Shown here one piece after another: positions 1 to 7,633 of a stretch of 17,254 nucleotides of DNA. Both the position numbers and the translations under genes were made by a program. Within the stretch, counting starts at the first letter, position 1. The number at the start of each line of letters is the position of its first letter. Source of the stretch: CALXCT01 sp964422185 (lineage in GTDB: Bacteria; Bacillota; Clostridia; Oscillospirales; Oscillospiraceae); the NCBI GenBank assembly GCA_964422185.1, contig CAYRAG010000039.1, positions 1-17,254 of the forward strand, given 5' to 3'. Below the pieces are notes generated by a model. The model was not told the DNA's origin and did not search any database. It was given only the letters and a program-made list of their open reading frames with translations.

Positions 1-67
1 TCCGGCTGCGCTGAGTTTCCCGCCGGACGGTTCTGTTGAAAATCCATCATTGAGGAGAGCGCTTCGC

Positions 68-340
68 ATGGAACACATGAAAGACCTGTTTCCCTACCTC
101 TGGCTGCTCAACTCCCAGACCAACAGCCTGCTTGAGCCCAACGAGCTGACCCGGGAGCTGCTGGCGGACACCCCCGCGTTCCGGGACAGGCTGGCTGGTC
201 TGACGGACGAGGAGCTGGACTATGTCCGCAATGATCTGCGCGCCGCCCACGCCTACCTCACGGAGACCGCCGGTCTCATGGAGCAGCTGGATCGCGAGCT
301 TCGCGAGACCGGCCTGCTGGAGGGGGGTGACCGGACATGA
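68..340 (+). CDS. Small unrecognised protein (90 aa) leading the CoA-transferase operon
   Basis: I do not recognise this family. The ATG at 68 is preferred over the in-frame TTG at 50 because GAGGAG (52-57) lies 10 nt before it. An internal ATG at 77 is also possible. The product is 90 aa, rich in Leu, Glu, Asp and Arg, with no cysteine, no signal peptide and no membrane segment. From about residue 18 it looks like two or three amphipathic helices, including a stretch 'LTDEELDYVRNDLRAAH' and a charged C-terminal helix, so it is probably a small soluble helical protein. Its TGA overlaps the ATG of the next gene (ATGA at 337-340), which implies translational coupling to the CoA-transferase alpha subunit. 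By context it could be an accessory, chaperone or regulatory partner of that enzyme; this is inference. The gene is probably real, because its start, SD and coupling agree. Confidence 0.75.
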   Translation: MEHMKDLFPYLWLLNSQTNSLLEPNELTRELLADTPAFRDRLAGLTDEELDYVRNDLRAAHAYLTETAGLMEQLDRELRETGLLEGGDRT

Positions 341-1464
341 GCGAACTGGAGAACAGGGTCATGACCGCCAAAGAGGCGGTGGAGCGCTATATCCACCCCG
401 GCTGTCATGTGTGTTTCGGCGGTTTCACCATCCTGCGCCGGCCCATGGCCATCGCACGGGAGGTGGTGCGCCAGCATGTGGGCGATCTGTTCGTCACCAT
501 GAACGGCGGCACCATCGTGGAGGAGATGCTGGCGGGCGCCGGCCTCATCAAATGGCTGGAGACCACCTATATCGGCATGGACGGCGGCATGCCCGTGGCC
601 TACGCCATCCGCCGGGCCATCGAGCAGGGGGAGATCGAGATCGTGGAGGACTGGTCCAACTGGTCCTACGCCCAGCGCACGCTGGCCGGCCGTCTCGGCC
701 TGCCGTTCATGCCCTGCATGAGCAATATGTCCAGCGATCTGATGAACTACGACTCGTTCGGAAAGGCCGGCCTGCGCGGCCGCAAAGAGGACGGATCTCC
801 CATCCACGCGGGGATCCCCAACAAGAAGTTCGAGGTGGTGGACGACCCCTTCGAGGGATTCGGCCTGCGCCCCTCCCCCTTTGAGTGCGGCCCGGATTCC
901 ACCGGCAACCAGACGAATCTGTATAACCGGACGCCGCCCTATTCCACCGCCTACACCGGAAAACCCGGCGTCAAGGTCATGGTGGTGCCGCCTCTGAAGC
1001 CGGAGGTGTGCGTCATTCATGTCCAGCGGGTGGCGCTGGACGGCGTGGTGCGGATGGAGGGCCTGATCGGGCCGGATGTGGATCAGGCTCTGTGCGGCCG
1101 CACGCTGATCGTGGAGTGCGAGCGCATCTGTCCCCCCGACGAACTGCGCCATGTGCCGGAGCACAATCAGATCGCGCCCCACTTCGTCTCCGCCATTGTG
1201 GAGCAGCCTTTCGGCGCCTATCCCACCGTGGTGCCCAACTGCTACGACTATGACTACGACTGGTTCACCAACTACACGAAAGCGGTCAACCACAAGTCCC
1301 TGGAGGAGGTTCACGCGTTCTGGCAGGAGCATGTGGCCGACACGAAAGACGAGTGGGACTACCTGCAGCGCCATGTGGGCCTGGCGAAGATGAGCTCGCT
1401 GCGCACGGATCCCCGGTATCACTACAATCCCAATATCGACCGGTTTAAGAAGGAGGGGAAGTGA
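337..1464 (+). CDS. Family I CoA-transferase, alpha subunit (glutaconate CoA-transferase GctA-like)
   Basis: This is one subunit of a heterodimeric CoA-transferase that moves CoA between acyl-CoA and a free carboxylic acid in the cytoplasm. The 375-aa product aligns by eye with Acidaminococcus GctA: 'GGFTILRRP' near residue 28 matches the GctA 'GGFTTDRKP' segment, followed by 'VCVIHVQRVALDGVVRMEG' (224-242), 'PFGAYPTVV' (291-299) and a 'CYDYDYD' stretch (302-308). GctA is about 320 aa, so this protein is longer. Most of the excess is a Pro/Gly/Asn/Tyr-rich insertion at about residues 173-212, just before the strand that carries VMVVPP. The start is fixed by the 4-nt overlap with the upstream gene. 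The beta subunit starts 1 nt after its stop. The acid substrate cannot be read from sequence; glutaconate, 2-hydroxyglutarate or an aryl-acrylate are possible. Confidence 0.88.
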   Translation: MSELENRVMTAKEAVERYIHPGCHVCFGGFTILRRPMAIAREVVRQHVGDLFVTMNGGTIVEEMLAGAGLIKWLETTYIGMDGGMPVAYAIRRAIEQGEIEIVEDWSNWSYAQRTLAGRLGLPFMPCMSNMSSDLMNYDSFGKAGLRGRKEDGSPIHAGIPNKKFEVVDDPFEGFGLRPSPFECGPDSTGNQTNLYNRTPPYSTAYTGKPGVKVMVVPPLKPEVCVIHVQRVALDGVVRMEGLIGPDVDQALCGRTLIVECERICPPDELRHVPEHNQIAPHFVSAIVEQPFGAYPTVVPNCYDYDYDWFTNYTKAVNHKSLEEVHAFWQEHVADTKDEWDYLQRHVGLAKMSSLRTDPRYHYNPNIDRFKKEGK

Positions 1465-1465
1465 C

Positions 1466-2332
1466 ATGGAGATCCCCGAAATCGACCGGGATTATCAGCA
1501 GTACATGGATCGCATGGGCCTGACCCCCGACCGGTACAGCTACCTGGAGGGCCTTGCCGTGGCGGTCTCCCATGAGATCGCCGACCGCAGCTTCGCCTTT
1601 GTGGGATCCGGTCTTCCCCTGCTGGGGGCGAGTCTGGCGCAGCGCACCCACGCGCCCAACATGACCATCATCCTGGAGGCGGGCACCATCGGCCCCACCA
1701 TCCGGCATATCCCCGCCTCCATCTCGGACGCCAGAGCCGCCTACAAGGCGGCCACCCTGTCCACGCTGGTAGACGCGTTCGGCACCACGGCGAACCGCGG
1801 TTTCTGCACCGTCGGGGTTCTGGGCGCCGCCGAGTGCGACATGTACGGCAACCTGAACTCCACCTCCGCGGGCGGCTACTACGCCGCCGGCGTGTCCGAC
1901 GACGGCACGGGCCCGAAGACCCGCTTCACCGGCAGCGGCGGCGCCAACGACATCGCCTCTCTCGCGGACAAGACCATTGCCATGATGGTTCACGAGAAGC
2001 GCCGTTTTCCCGCGCACTGCCAGTATATCACCACACCCTGCGGCATGCGCGGCCCCCGCGGCGAGAACCGCTTTGACCTGGGGCTGTACCGGGGCGGCAA
2101 CTGCGTCATCATCTCGGATCTGTGCAAAATGCGCCCTGACCCGGAGACCGGCGTGCTGTATGTCAGCGAGATCTTCCCCGGCGTCACCCCGGAGCAGATC
2201 CGGGAGAACACGGGCTGGGACATCGACCTGTCCCGGGCGGTTCCCCTGGAGGAGCCCAGCTACGAGGAGATCCGCCTGCTGCGTATGGAGGTGGATCCGG
2301 ACCGCCACTACCTGGGGCGGAAAAAGAAATAG
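1466..2332 (+). CDS. Family I CoA-transferase, beta subunit (GctB-like, catalytic Glu)
   Basis: This is the partner of the preceding gene and carries the catalytic residue. The 288-aa product matches Acidaminococcus GctB at several points: 'GSGLPLLGASLAQRTHAPN' (47-65), 'KTRFTGSGGAN' and 'HEKRRFPAHCQYIT'. The 'LEAG' motif puts a Glu at residue 71, equivalent to GctB Glu54, which forms the glutamyl-CoA thioester intermediate in this family. The protein is slightly longer than GctB (about 266 aa) because of an extra N-terminal segment of about 17 residues and a short insertion near 'AAGVSDDGTG'. GGAGGGGAAG lies just before the ATG at 1466, inside the end of the alpha gene. A strong terminator follows, so this is the last gene of the unit. 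Assignment to the heterodimeric Gct-type family is firm; the substrate is not known. Confidence 0.9.
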   Translation: MEIPEIDRDYQQYMDRMGLTPDRYSYLEGLAVAVSHEIADRSFAFVGSGLPLLGASLAQRTHAPNMTIILEAGTIGPTIRHIPASISDARAAYKAATLSTLVDAFGTTANRGFCTVGVLGAAECDMYGNLNSTSAGGYYAAGVSDDGTGPKTRFTGSGGANDIASLADKTIAMMVHEKRRFPAHCQYITTPCGMRGPRGENRFDLGLYRGGNCVIISDLCKMRPDPETGVLYVSEIFPGVTPEQIRENTGWDIDLSRAVPLEEPSYEEIRLLRMEVDPDRHYLGRKKK

Positions 2333-2340
2333 CGCCGTTT

Positions 2341-2373
2341 CGGGGCGGAGGGAAATCCCTCCGCCCCGTTTTT
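2341..2373 (+). terminator. Rho-independent terminator of the CoA-transferase operon
   Basis: A perfect GC-rich inverted repeat (CGGGGCGGAGGG at 2341-2352 pairing through 2368) with a 2-4 nt loop is followed by TTTTT at 2369-2373. It starts 8 nt after the beta-subunit stop codon. Confidence 0.93.
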
Positions 2374-2415
2374 CCTCTCCGCGCAGCCCCGGTTCCCTCC
2401 CGCCGCGGTTTGTGG

Positions 2416-2444
2416 TTGCGCACCCGGAGGGAATCGGCTATAAT
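2416..2444 (+). promoter_or_regulatory. Sigma-A-type promoter for the alpha/beta hydrolase
   Basis: A perfect TATAAT (2439-2444) lies 17 nt downstream of TTGCGC (2416-2421), a partial match to TTGACA. Transcription would start near 2451, giving a leader of about 39 nt before the ATG at 2490. The promoter lies between the upstream terminator and the gene, as expected for a separate unit. Confidence 0.7.
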
Positions 2445-2489
2445 GGCGGCGGTAATTCACTCTCATTTCTTTGTCTGGAGGTATGCACC

Positions 2490-3440
2490 ATGACCGAAAT
2501 TCAGGATTTCACACTCCCCTCCTCGGATCAGTCCCAGCAGTTTGCCGTCCGGGTGTGGCTGCCGGAGGGGACGCCCCGGGCGGTGGTTCAGATCGTCCAC
2601 GGCATCGCGGAGTATATCAGGCGGTATGACACTTTCGCCCGGTTTCTCAACGACCACGGCATCCTGGTGTGCGGCGAGGATCACCTCGGCCACGGCGCCA
2701 CCGTCGACCTGGGCGGGAAGCTGGGCTGGTTCGGGCCGAAGAACGGCTGGATGACCGTGGTGGACAATGTCTACGCGGTGCGGCAGACGATGGGTGAGCG
2801 GTATCCCGGCGTGCCGTATTTTCTGATGGGTCACTCCATGGGTTCGTTCCTCACCCGCACCTACCTGTGCCGCTACCCGGGCACCATTGACGGCGCCATC
2901 CTGTCCGGCACCGGCCAGGAGTCCCCCGGCCTGATCGCGTTTGGCAAGGCGCTCTCCTCCACCCTCTCGGCGCTCCGGGGCAGCGACCATGTCAGCCGCA
3001 TGGTGCACGACATGTCCATGGGCTCCTACAACAAACAGTTCGCCCCCAACCGTACGACCGCCGACTGGATCACCCGGGACGAGTCCGTGGTGGATCGGTA
3101 TATTGCGGATCCCCTGTGCCAGTTCATCCCCACCGTTGGCCTGTACCGGGATATGATGGGCGGGCTGCAGTACATCGCCAAACCGGAGAATCTCTCGAAG
3201 ATGGATCCGGACACGCCCGTCTACCTCTTCTCCGGGGCGCAGGATCCCGTGGGCTCCAACGGCGAGGGCGTCAAAAAAGTGCACGGATTCTTCCAGAGCG
3301 CCGGCACCCGGGATCTGGAGCTGAAGCTGTATCCGGGCGGCCGCCACGAGATGCTCAATGAGCTCAACCGCCAGGAGGTCTATGACGATGTGCTCTCCTG
3401 GCTGGATCGCCACATCACCCCCGCGCAGAACCATTCCTGA
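2490..3440 (+). CDS. Alpha/beta hydrolase, monoacylglycerol lipase / lysophospholipase-like (Hydrolase_4)
   Basis: This is a 316-aa cytoplasmic serine hydrolase of the Hydrolase_4 (serine aminopeptidase S33 / PldB-MGLL) type. Visible elements are the oxyanion-side 'HGIAEYIRRY' (37-46), 'DHLGHG' (64-69), the nucleophile elbow 'GHSMGS' with Ser116, 'FSGAQDPVG' with acid Asp252, and 'GGRHEMLNE' with His286. A complete triad is therefore present. Residues of about 140-225 form the variable lid region over the substrate pocket. The start is the ATG at 2490, since GGAGG at 2477-2481 lies 8 nt upstream. An ATG at 2483 is out of frame and longer in-frame readings run back into the CoA-transferase gene. 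No signal peptide is seen. It likely acts on acylglycerols or lysophospholipids; substrate by inference from family only. The gene forms its own transcription unit. Confidence 0.88.
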   Translation: MTEIQDFTLPSSDQSQQFAVRVWLPEGTPRAVVQIVHGIAEYIRRYDTFARFLNDHGILVCGEDHLGHGATVDLGGKLGWFGPKNGWMTVVDNVYAVRQTMGERYPGVPYFLMGHSMGSFLTRTYLCRYPGTIDGAILSGTGQESPGLIAFGKALSSTLSALRGSDHVSRMVHDMSMGSYNKQFAPNRTTADWITRDESVVDRYIADPLCQFIPTVGLYRDMMGGLQYIAKPENLSKMDPDTPVYLFSGAQDPVGSNGEGVKKVHGFFQSAGTRDLELKLYPGGRHEMLNELNRQEVYDDVLSWLDRHITPAQNHS

Positions 3441-3499
3441 CTTTCGCTCCACGACAGTCCCTGTCATTTTGAACCGGCGGCAGGCGCTGCCAGGACATG

Positions 3500-3538
3500 A
3501 AAAACAGACAGCCCGCGGTGTACCGCCCGGCTGTCTGT
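3500..3538. terminator. Bidirectional terminator between the convergent hydrolase and wal operons
   Basis: A 10-bp perfect stem, ACAGACAGCC (3504-3513) with GGCTGTCTGT (3529-3538), encloses a second small stem, GCGG/CCGC (3515-3518 and 3523-3526). AAAAA at 3500-3504 gives a U-tract for minus-strand transcripts from walI. On the plus strand the stem is followed by TTCTCTTTTCTC, a weaker T-rich tract that serves the hydrolase. Confidence 0.85.
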
Positions 3539-3567
3539 TCTCTTTTCTCTGCGCCGCGGGGCACGGT

Positions 3568-4482
3568 CTACCGCGCCGGTTCCGCGTCCGGTGTGGCGGT
3601 GACCGCCGTCTGGCCGTCCGTGTCCGCGGCAATCGCCTCCGCGGTTCTGGTCTGGGCGCCCTCCGGCGTCAGTTCGCCGGTCATGGCGTCCAGCAGATAG
3701 ATCCCCGTATCCGTGGTGAATTTCCACACGGGCACCAGCCGGGCGGGCGCGGAGATCCCGGTGTCCAGCCGGTAGCACTCCACCGCGCCGGTCACGGCGC
3801 TGCACACATCCCCGCGCTCCCGCAGGCCGTTGAGCAGATGCAGAAGGGCGCTGGCCGCGGTGACCGGCTGGTCTCCCTCCCCCGCGGGGAGGTACGGCGT
3901 GCCGTTGAGCCGTCTGCCCTGGCTGATGGCGGTGAGGTGGCCCCCCTCATAGGTCAGGGAGGCCTGGCATGAGATCAGGGGGACGCCCTCGTACCTCTCG
4001 TCCACGGTGACAATGGTGGCGTCGCCCTCCGTGCGGACTTCCGCTACCTCGCCCTGGAAGTCCAGCAGCGCCAGCGTCTCCACGGCGTGGTTCTCCATGG
4101 TCTCCTCCCCGATCGGGAACGCGCCCATGGGGAAAGAGGCCGTAAACTCGCCGTTGGCGTGGAACTGGATGGTGCCGCGCTCCCCGGCGTAGCGGTAGAC
4201 GCCGGCGCCCCGATCCTCCCTGCGAACCTCTCCCAGCAGGGCACCGGCCAGGGACTCCTCCCGGGCCTGATCCCGCTGCACCTCCAGCGCGGCCAGGGAC
4301 ATCTCCCCCACCCCCGCCTGCACGGACAGGCCCTGATCCTGCAGGATCGCCACGGCGTTCTCCATGGCCTCCTGCTGCAGCCCCTTCTCCCGCTGTCTGT
4401 CATACAGGAGCAGACCGCCCAGGCTCAGGTTGACCAGAACCAGGAGCAGGATGATGATGTTTTTCAGCTTGGACCAGGACAT
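3568..4482 (-). CDS. walI: WalI/YycI-like membrane regulator of the WalK kinase
   Basis: This 304-aa protein opens with 'MSWSKLKNIIILLLVLVNL', the typical YycI start: a short cytoplasmic tail, then one membrane helix at about residues 7-27, with the rest outside the cell. In Bacillus, YycI and YycH contact WalK through their transmembrane helices and restrain it; in Staphylococcus they activate it. The extracytoplasmic part is divergent, with alternating strands such as 'YRYAGERGTIQFHANGEF', and ends in an Ala/Thr-rich tail. It starts at the ATG at 4482, with a GGGGAGAAAGG purine stretch upstream, 15 nt after the walH stop. It is the last gene of the operon and is followed by a terminator. 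Identification rests on position and the N-terminal signature more than on strong sequence conservation. Confidence 0.82.
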   Translation of the reverse strand: MSWSKLKNIIILLLVLVNLSLGGLLLYDRQREKGLQQEAMENAVAILQDQGLSVQAGVGEMSLAALEVQRDQAREESLAGALLGEVRREDRGAGVYRYAGERGTIQFHANGEFTASFPMGAFPIGEETMENHAVETLALLDFQGEVAEVRTEGDATIVTVDERYEGVPLISCQASLTYEGGHLTAISQGRRLNGTPYLPAGEGDQPVTAASALLHLLNGLRERGDVCSAVTGAVECYRLDTGISAPARLVPVWKFTTDTGIYLLDAMTGELTPEGAQTRTAEAIAADTDGQTAVTATPDAEPAR

Positions 4483-4497
4483 GGATCCTTTCTCCCC

Positions 4498-5805
4498 TCA
4501 CCGCGTCACGATCCAGCCCGCCTGGGCCAGATCGGTTCCGTTGTCGTGATAGCAAAGCAGAAGGTCGCCCCGCTCCCCCTCCATGGCGGATACCGCCGCC
4601 ACCGCCTGTGCCACGGGCAGCAGCGCGGAGTTCCCGCTTCCGGCGGCGTAGCTGCGGGGAATCAGCACAAACCGGACAATCCGATCCTGGCTGATCTCCA
4701 CCGTCGCGGCGGCGCTGTACTGGATCACCTGGGCGCCGTCCAGATAGTAGTCGAACAGGAGACGAACCGTGCTGTCCTCCTCCTGCTCCATCCGGGTCAG
4801 CCGAATCTGCGCCATGCCCTGCCAGGGCGCCAGAGTGCGCTGCACCAGGGAGGCCGCCGCGGAGATATACTCCGCCGGCGTGGGCTGCTCAAGCGCGGCA
4901 TTCACCGGGAAACGCGCCTCCTGCTCCGCCGAGGCGATAAAGGTGATCTCCCCGTTGTTGCCCAGCCGCAGGGTGTCCCCGCCGTCCAGATACACCAGGC
5001 CGTCCGTGGCCTCGTAATCCGGCTCCGCCTGCTCCCGGAACGAGAGCTGCGCCAGCAGGGCCCCCCGGTTCTCCTCCGTCACCGGGCTGGCACACTGATA
5101 GACCAGCGGGGTGGGTGTCAGGGCGGGCAGCATGGTATAGGGCGCCAGGCTGCCGCAGTCCGCCCGCTCAAAGGCGAACTGAACCCCGTTGGGGGAATAG
5201 CCCTCCGCCGCCGACTCCAGCTGCTGCGCGGTGACCATGTCCGTACGGCAGGCGTAGGGCTGCGCGTCCTCATCGAGGTAGAACAACCGTGTCCCGCCCT
5301 GGGTCACCGTCATGCACAGCCGGCGGGCGGTGCCCGTCAGGCCGCCGGCGTCCCCGCCGCCGGGCAGCAGCTCGCCCAGCGCGGACAGCGGAAGCGCCAC
5401 GGGGAACTCATAGTAGAACCCGGGCGCCGTCTGCAGCGCCGTCTCCCAGTCCTCCGCGCTCACCCGCTGCGGCGTCTGGGCGCTGCTCAGCGCCTCGTTG
5501 AGCAGATCCACAGAGCCGGTGAACAGATTCAGGGTGCCCTCGCTGTTGTAGGGGGTGGCGTACCGCCCCTGATCCGTCATGACCGCCATGCGCACGGGGC
5601 GGATCACCTGATCCGCCGTCAGATCCACCGCGGTGCCGCTGTCCCCACTGCCGCCCGCGGATCCCAACAGCGAGGAGAACCACGCGCCCATCTGGCTGCC
5701 GTACAGCTGCGGCCGGCTGGCCAACCACAGGGCGGAGGCCGCCAGGAGCAGGATCAGCAGATCCTTGCCCAGCTCCAGCAGCCGGTGTTTTCCCTCCTTA
5801 CGCAT
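4498..5805 (-). CDS. walH: WalH/YycH-like membrane regulator of the WalK kinase
   Basis: This is a 435-aa protein with one N-terminal membrane helix (about 14-30, 'LLILLLAASALWLASRPQLYG') and a large extracytoplasmic domain of YycH type. It follows walK directly. The motif-like start 'GKDLLILLLAASALWL' and the segments 'LVYLDGGDTLRLGNNGEITF' and 'RLLFDYYLDGAQVIQ' fit YycH-family beta-rich domains. WalH acts with WalI to set WalK activity at the membrane. The ATG at 5803-5805 overlaps the walK stop by 8 nt, so translation is probably coupled. Length is close to the Bacillus and Staphylococcus proteins (about 440-455 aa). Sequence identity to them is expected to be low, as is usual in Clostridia, so confidence comes partly from gene order. 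Confidence 0.83.
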   Translation of the reverse strand: MRKEGKHRLLELGKDLLILLLAASALWLASRPQLYGSQMGAWFSSLLGSAGGSGDSGTAVDLTADQVIRPVRMAVMTDQGRYATPYNSEGTLNLFTGSVDLLNEALSSAQTPQRVSAEDWETALQTAPGFYYEFPVALPLSALGELLPGGGDAGGLTGTARRLCMTVTQGGTRLFYLDEDAQPYACRTDMVTAQQLESAAEGYSPNGVQFAFERADCGSLAPYTMLPALTPTPLVYQCASPVTEENRGALLAQLSFREQAEPDYEATDGLVYLDGGDTLRLGNNGEITFIASAEQEARFPVNAALEQPTPAEYISAAASLVQRTLAPWQGMAQIRLTRMEQEEDSTVRLLFDYYLDGAQVIQYSAAATVEISQDRIVRFVLIPRSYAAGSGNSALLPVAQAVAAVSAMEGERGDLLLCYHDNGTDLAQAGWIVTR

Positions 5806-7579
5806 AGCGGGGGCCCTCCACAGGCAGGGTCATGCGGACGGACAGGCCGGGGCCCTCCCGATCCACCAGCTCCAGCGTGCCGTGATGCCGGTTCACAATC
5901 TCCCTGGCGATGGAAAGACCCAGTCCGGTGCCCCCGGACTCCCGGGACCGGGCCTTGTCCACCCGGTAGAAGCGCTCGAAGATCCGGGCGCGATCCTCCG
6001 GATCCGGGATGCCGATGCCGTTGTCGTCCACCTGCATCCACACCATATTGCCGTCCCGGCCGGCCGACATCTGGATGGTGCCGCCGTCCGGGGTATACTT
6101 GATGGAATTGGACACGATATTCATCATGACCTGGATGATGCGCTCCCGGTCCGCCGTGATCTCCGGCAGGTTCGCCTGCATCTCCAGCGAGATGTGGTGG
6201 CCGTGCCGCTGCGCGTCCATCACCACGGCGTCGTACACATCGGACACCGCCTTGCCGAAGGGGAACGGCGCCATGTGCATCTCCGTCTGCCCCGCGTCCA
6301 GTCTGGACAGGGTCAGCAGATCCTGCACGATGTGGGTCATCCGGTCCGACTCGTTGAGAATGACGCCCAGGAAGTTCTTCTCCGTCTCGGGCGGCAGCTC
6401 CCCGACGCTGTCCGCCAGCGTCTCCGCGTAGCTGCGGATGTTCGTCAGAGGCGTGCGCAGCTCGTGGGACACATTGGCCACAAACTCCTTGCGCATCTCC
6501 TCCGTCTGGCGCAGCGCCGTCATGTCGTGGATGACCACGAGGACGCCGCCCATGCTCTCCCGGTCAAACGGGGCCAGGAGCAGCTCCAGGTACCGTCCGC
6601 CTATCTGGCGCTCGCCCTTGACGGTGTCAGGCGGCTCCAGCGCCAGCACCTGATCCAGGGAGGCCAGATCGCCGAACAGGGCGTCGTAGTCCGTATCCTG
6701 GCTGATGGTCCGGCACAGCATCTCCGCCGCCGCCGGATTGGAGTGGATCACCTTTCCCCCGCGGGAGAACGCCACCACGCCGTCTGTCATGTGGAGGAAC
6801 AGCGTGTCCAGCTTGTTTCGCTCGTTTTCCACCTGCTGGATGGTCTCGTGCAGCTGCCCGGCCATGTCGTTGAAAGTATCCGTGAGCACGCCGATCTCGT
6901 CCCTGGAATTGACCTCTATCTTGCTGGAGAAGTCCCCGGCGGCCACCCGCTCCGCGCCGGCGGTCAGCTGCCGGATGGGGGTGATCACCGTCCGGGCCAG
7001 CAGCAGGGCCAGCATGACGGAGATGATCAGGCCGAACACCAGCGACTCGATGATCAGGGGGAACAGCTGGGCGTTCAGGTTCTCCACCGTGTCCCGGTTG
7101 TCCAGGATGTAGACGATGTATCTCCCCTCGCCCCGCTCCAGGGGGATGGCGACATCCATGTACTCCGCCGCCACCTCGCTGTCGCTGCCCACCTGGAAGT
7201 TGCGCATGGCGTACAGGAGGTTGGGCGTGTAGGACAGGTGCGGCCCGCCCTCGTCGTCCGAGCCGGCGAGGTACTCGCCGGTCTCCGCGTTGAGGATGTA
7301 ATAGTTGCGGTTGCGGCCGTCCACACCCAGGGAGCCGGCGTATGCGTCCATGATCCGCTTGATCTGCTCCGGGCCGTTCTCCTCCCCCTCGGTCTCCGTC
7401 TGGAGATCCGTCCACAGGGAGGTCTCACTGCTGAATGTCGCGTTGATCTGGGTATAGAAATCCCGCAGATAGAAGCCCACCACTGAATTGATGAGAAACG
7501 CGCCCACCACTGTCATCAGCGAGACGATCAGCAGCACCATGATGAGCACGAGCTTCATATTCAAACTGCCTCGACGCAC
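5798..7579 (-). CDS. walK: WalK (YycG/VicK) sensor histidine kinase
   Basis: This is a 593-aa membrane histidine kinase that phosphorylates WalR to control peptidoglycan remodelling. Domains in order: TM1 about 9-31; an extracytoplasmic sensor of about 32-172; TM2 about 173-196; HAMP about 197-250; PAS about 253-355 ('MTDGVVAFSRGGKVIHSNPAA'); HisKA with 'VSHELRTPLTNI', phosphoacceptor His372; and HATPase with N-box 'NIVSNSIKYTPDGG', G1 'DDNGIGIP' and G2 'GTGLGLSIARE'. The TM-sensor-TM-HAMP-PAS-kinase plan is that of WalK. The GTG at 7579 has GGAGGAGAGG just upstream. An alternative ATG at 7558 would drop seven residues without affecting TM1. It lies 54 nt after walR and overlaps walH by 8 nt. 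All catalytic boxes are intact. Confidence 0.95.
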   Translation of the reverse strand: MRRGSLNMKLVLIMVLLIVSLMTVVGAFLINSVVGFYLRDFYTQINATFSSETSLWTDLQTETEGEENGPEQIKRIMDAYAGSLGVDGRNRNYYILNAETGEYLAGSDDEGGPHLSYTPNLLYAMRNFQVGSDSEVAAEYMDVAIPLERGEGRYIVYILDNRDTVENLNAQLFPLIIESLVFGLIISVMLALLLARTVITPIRQLTAGAERVAAGDFSSKIEVNSRDEIGVLTDTFNDMAGQLHETIQQVENERNKLDTLFLHMTDGVVAFSRGGKVIHSNPAAAEMLCRTISQDTDYDALFGDLASLDQVLALEPPDTVKGERQIGGRYLELLLAPFDRESMGGVLVVIHDMTALRQTEEMRKEFVANVSHELRTPLTNIRSYAETLADSVGELPPETEKNFLGVILNESDRMTHIVQDLLTLSRLDAGQTEMHMAPFPFGKAVSDVYDAVVMDAQRHGHHISLEMQANLPEITADRERIIQVMMNIVSNSIKYTPDGGTIQMSAGRDGNMVWMQVDDNGIGIPDPEDRARIFERFYRVDKARSRESGGTGLGLSIAREIVNRHHGTLELVDREGPGLSVRMTLPVEGPRYA

Positions 7580-7633
7580 CGGTACCTCTCCTCCCCGGCC
7601 CTGTCCGGGCCGTTCCTGCCGCCCGCGGGACGG

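Noticed and set aside
1..27. Inverted repeat TCCGGC/GCCGGA at the left edge, as a terminator
   Set aside because: The stem is 6 bp with a 15-nt loop and is not followed by a T-tract.
253..1467. 404-aa open frame on the minus strand across the CoA-transferase alpha gene
   Set aside because: The plus strand has clear GctA homology and proper start coupling; the minus frame has no motif support.
2463..3632. 389-aa minus-strand frame across the hydrolase gene
   Set aside because: The complete Ser116-Asp252-His286 hydrolase lies on the plus strand, and this frame would cross the convergent terminator.
4087..6102. 671-aa open frame on the plus strand, antisense to walI and walH
   Set aside because: It lies opposite two well-supported genes, is rich in Arg, His, Gly and Pro in a way typical of antisense GC-rich frames, and has no recognisable domain or SD.
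5633..7486. 617-aa open frame on the plus strand, antisense to walK
   Set aside because: The opposite strand encodes a complete histidine kinase with all catalytic boxes. The long frame is explained by few stop codons in GC-rich DNA.
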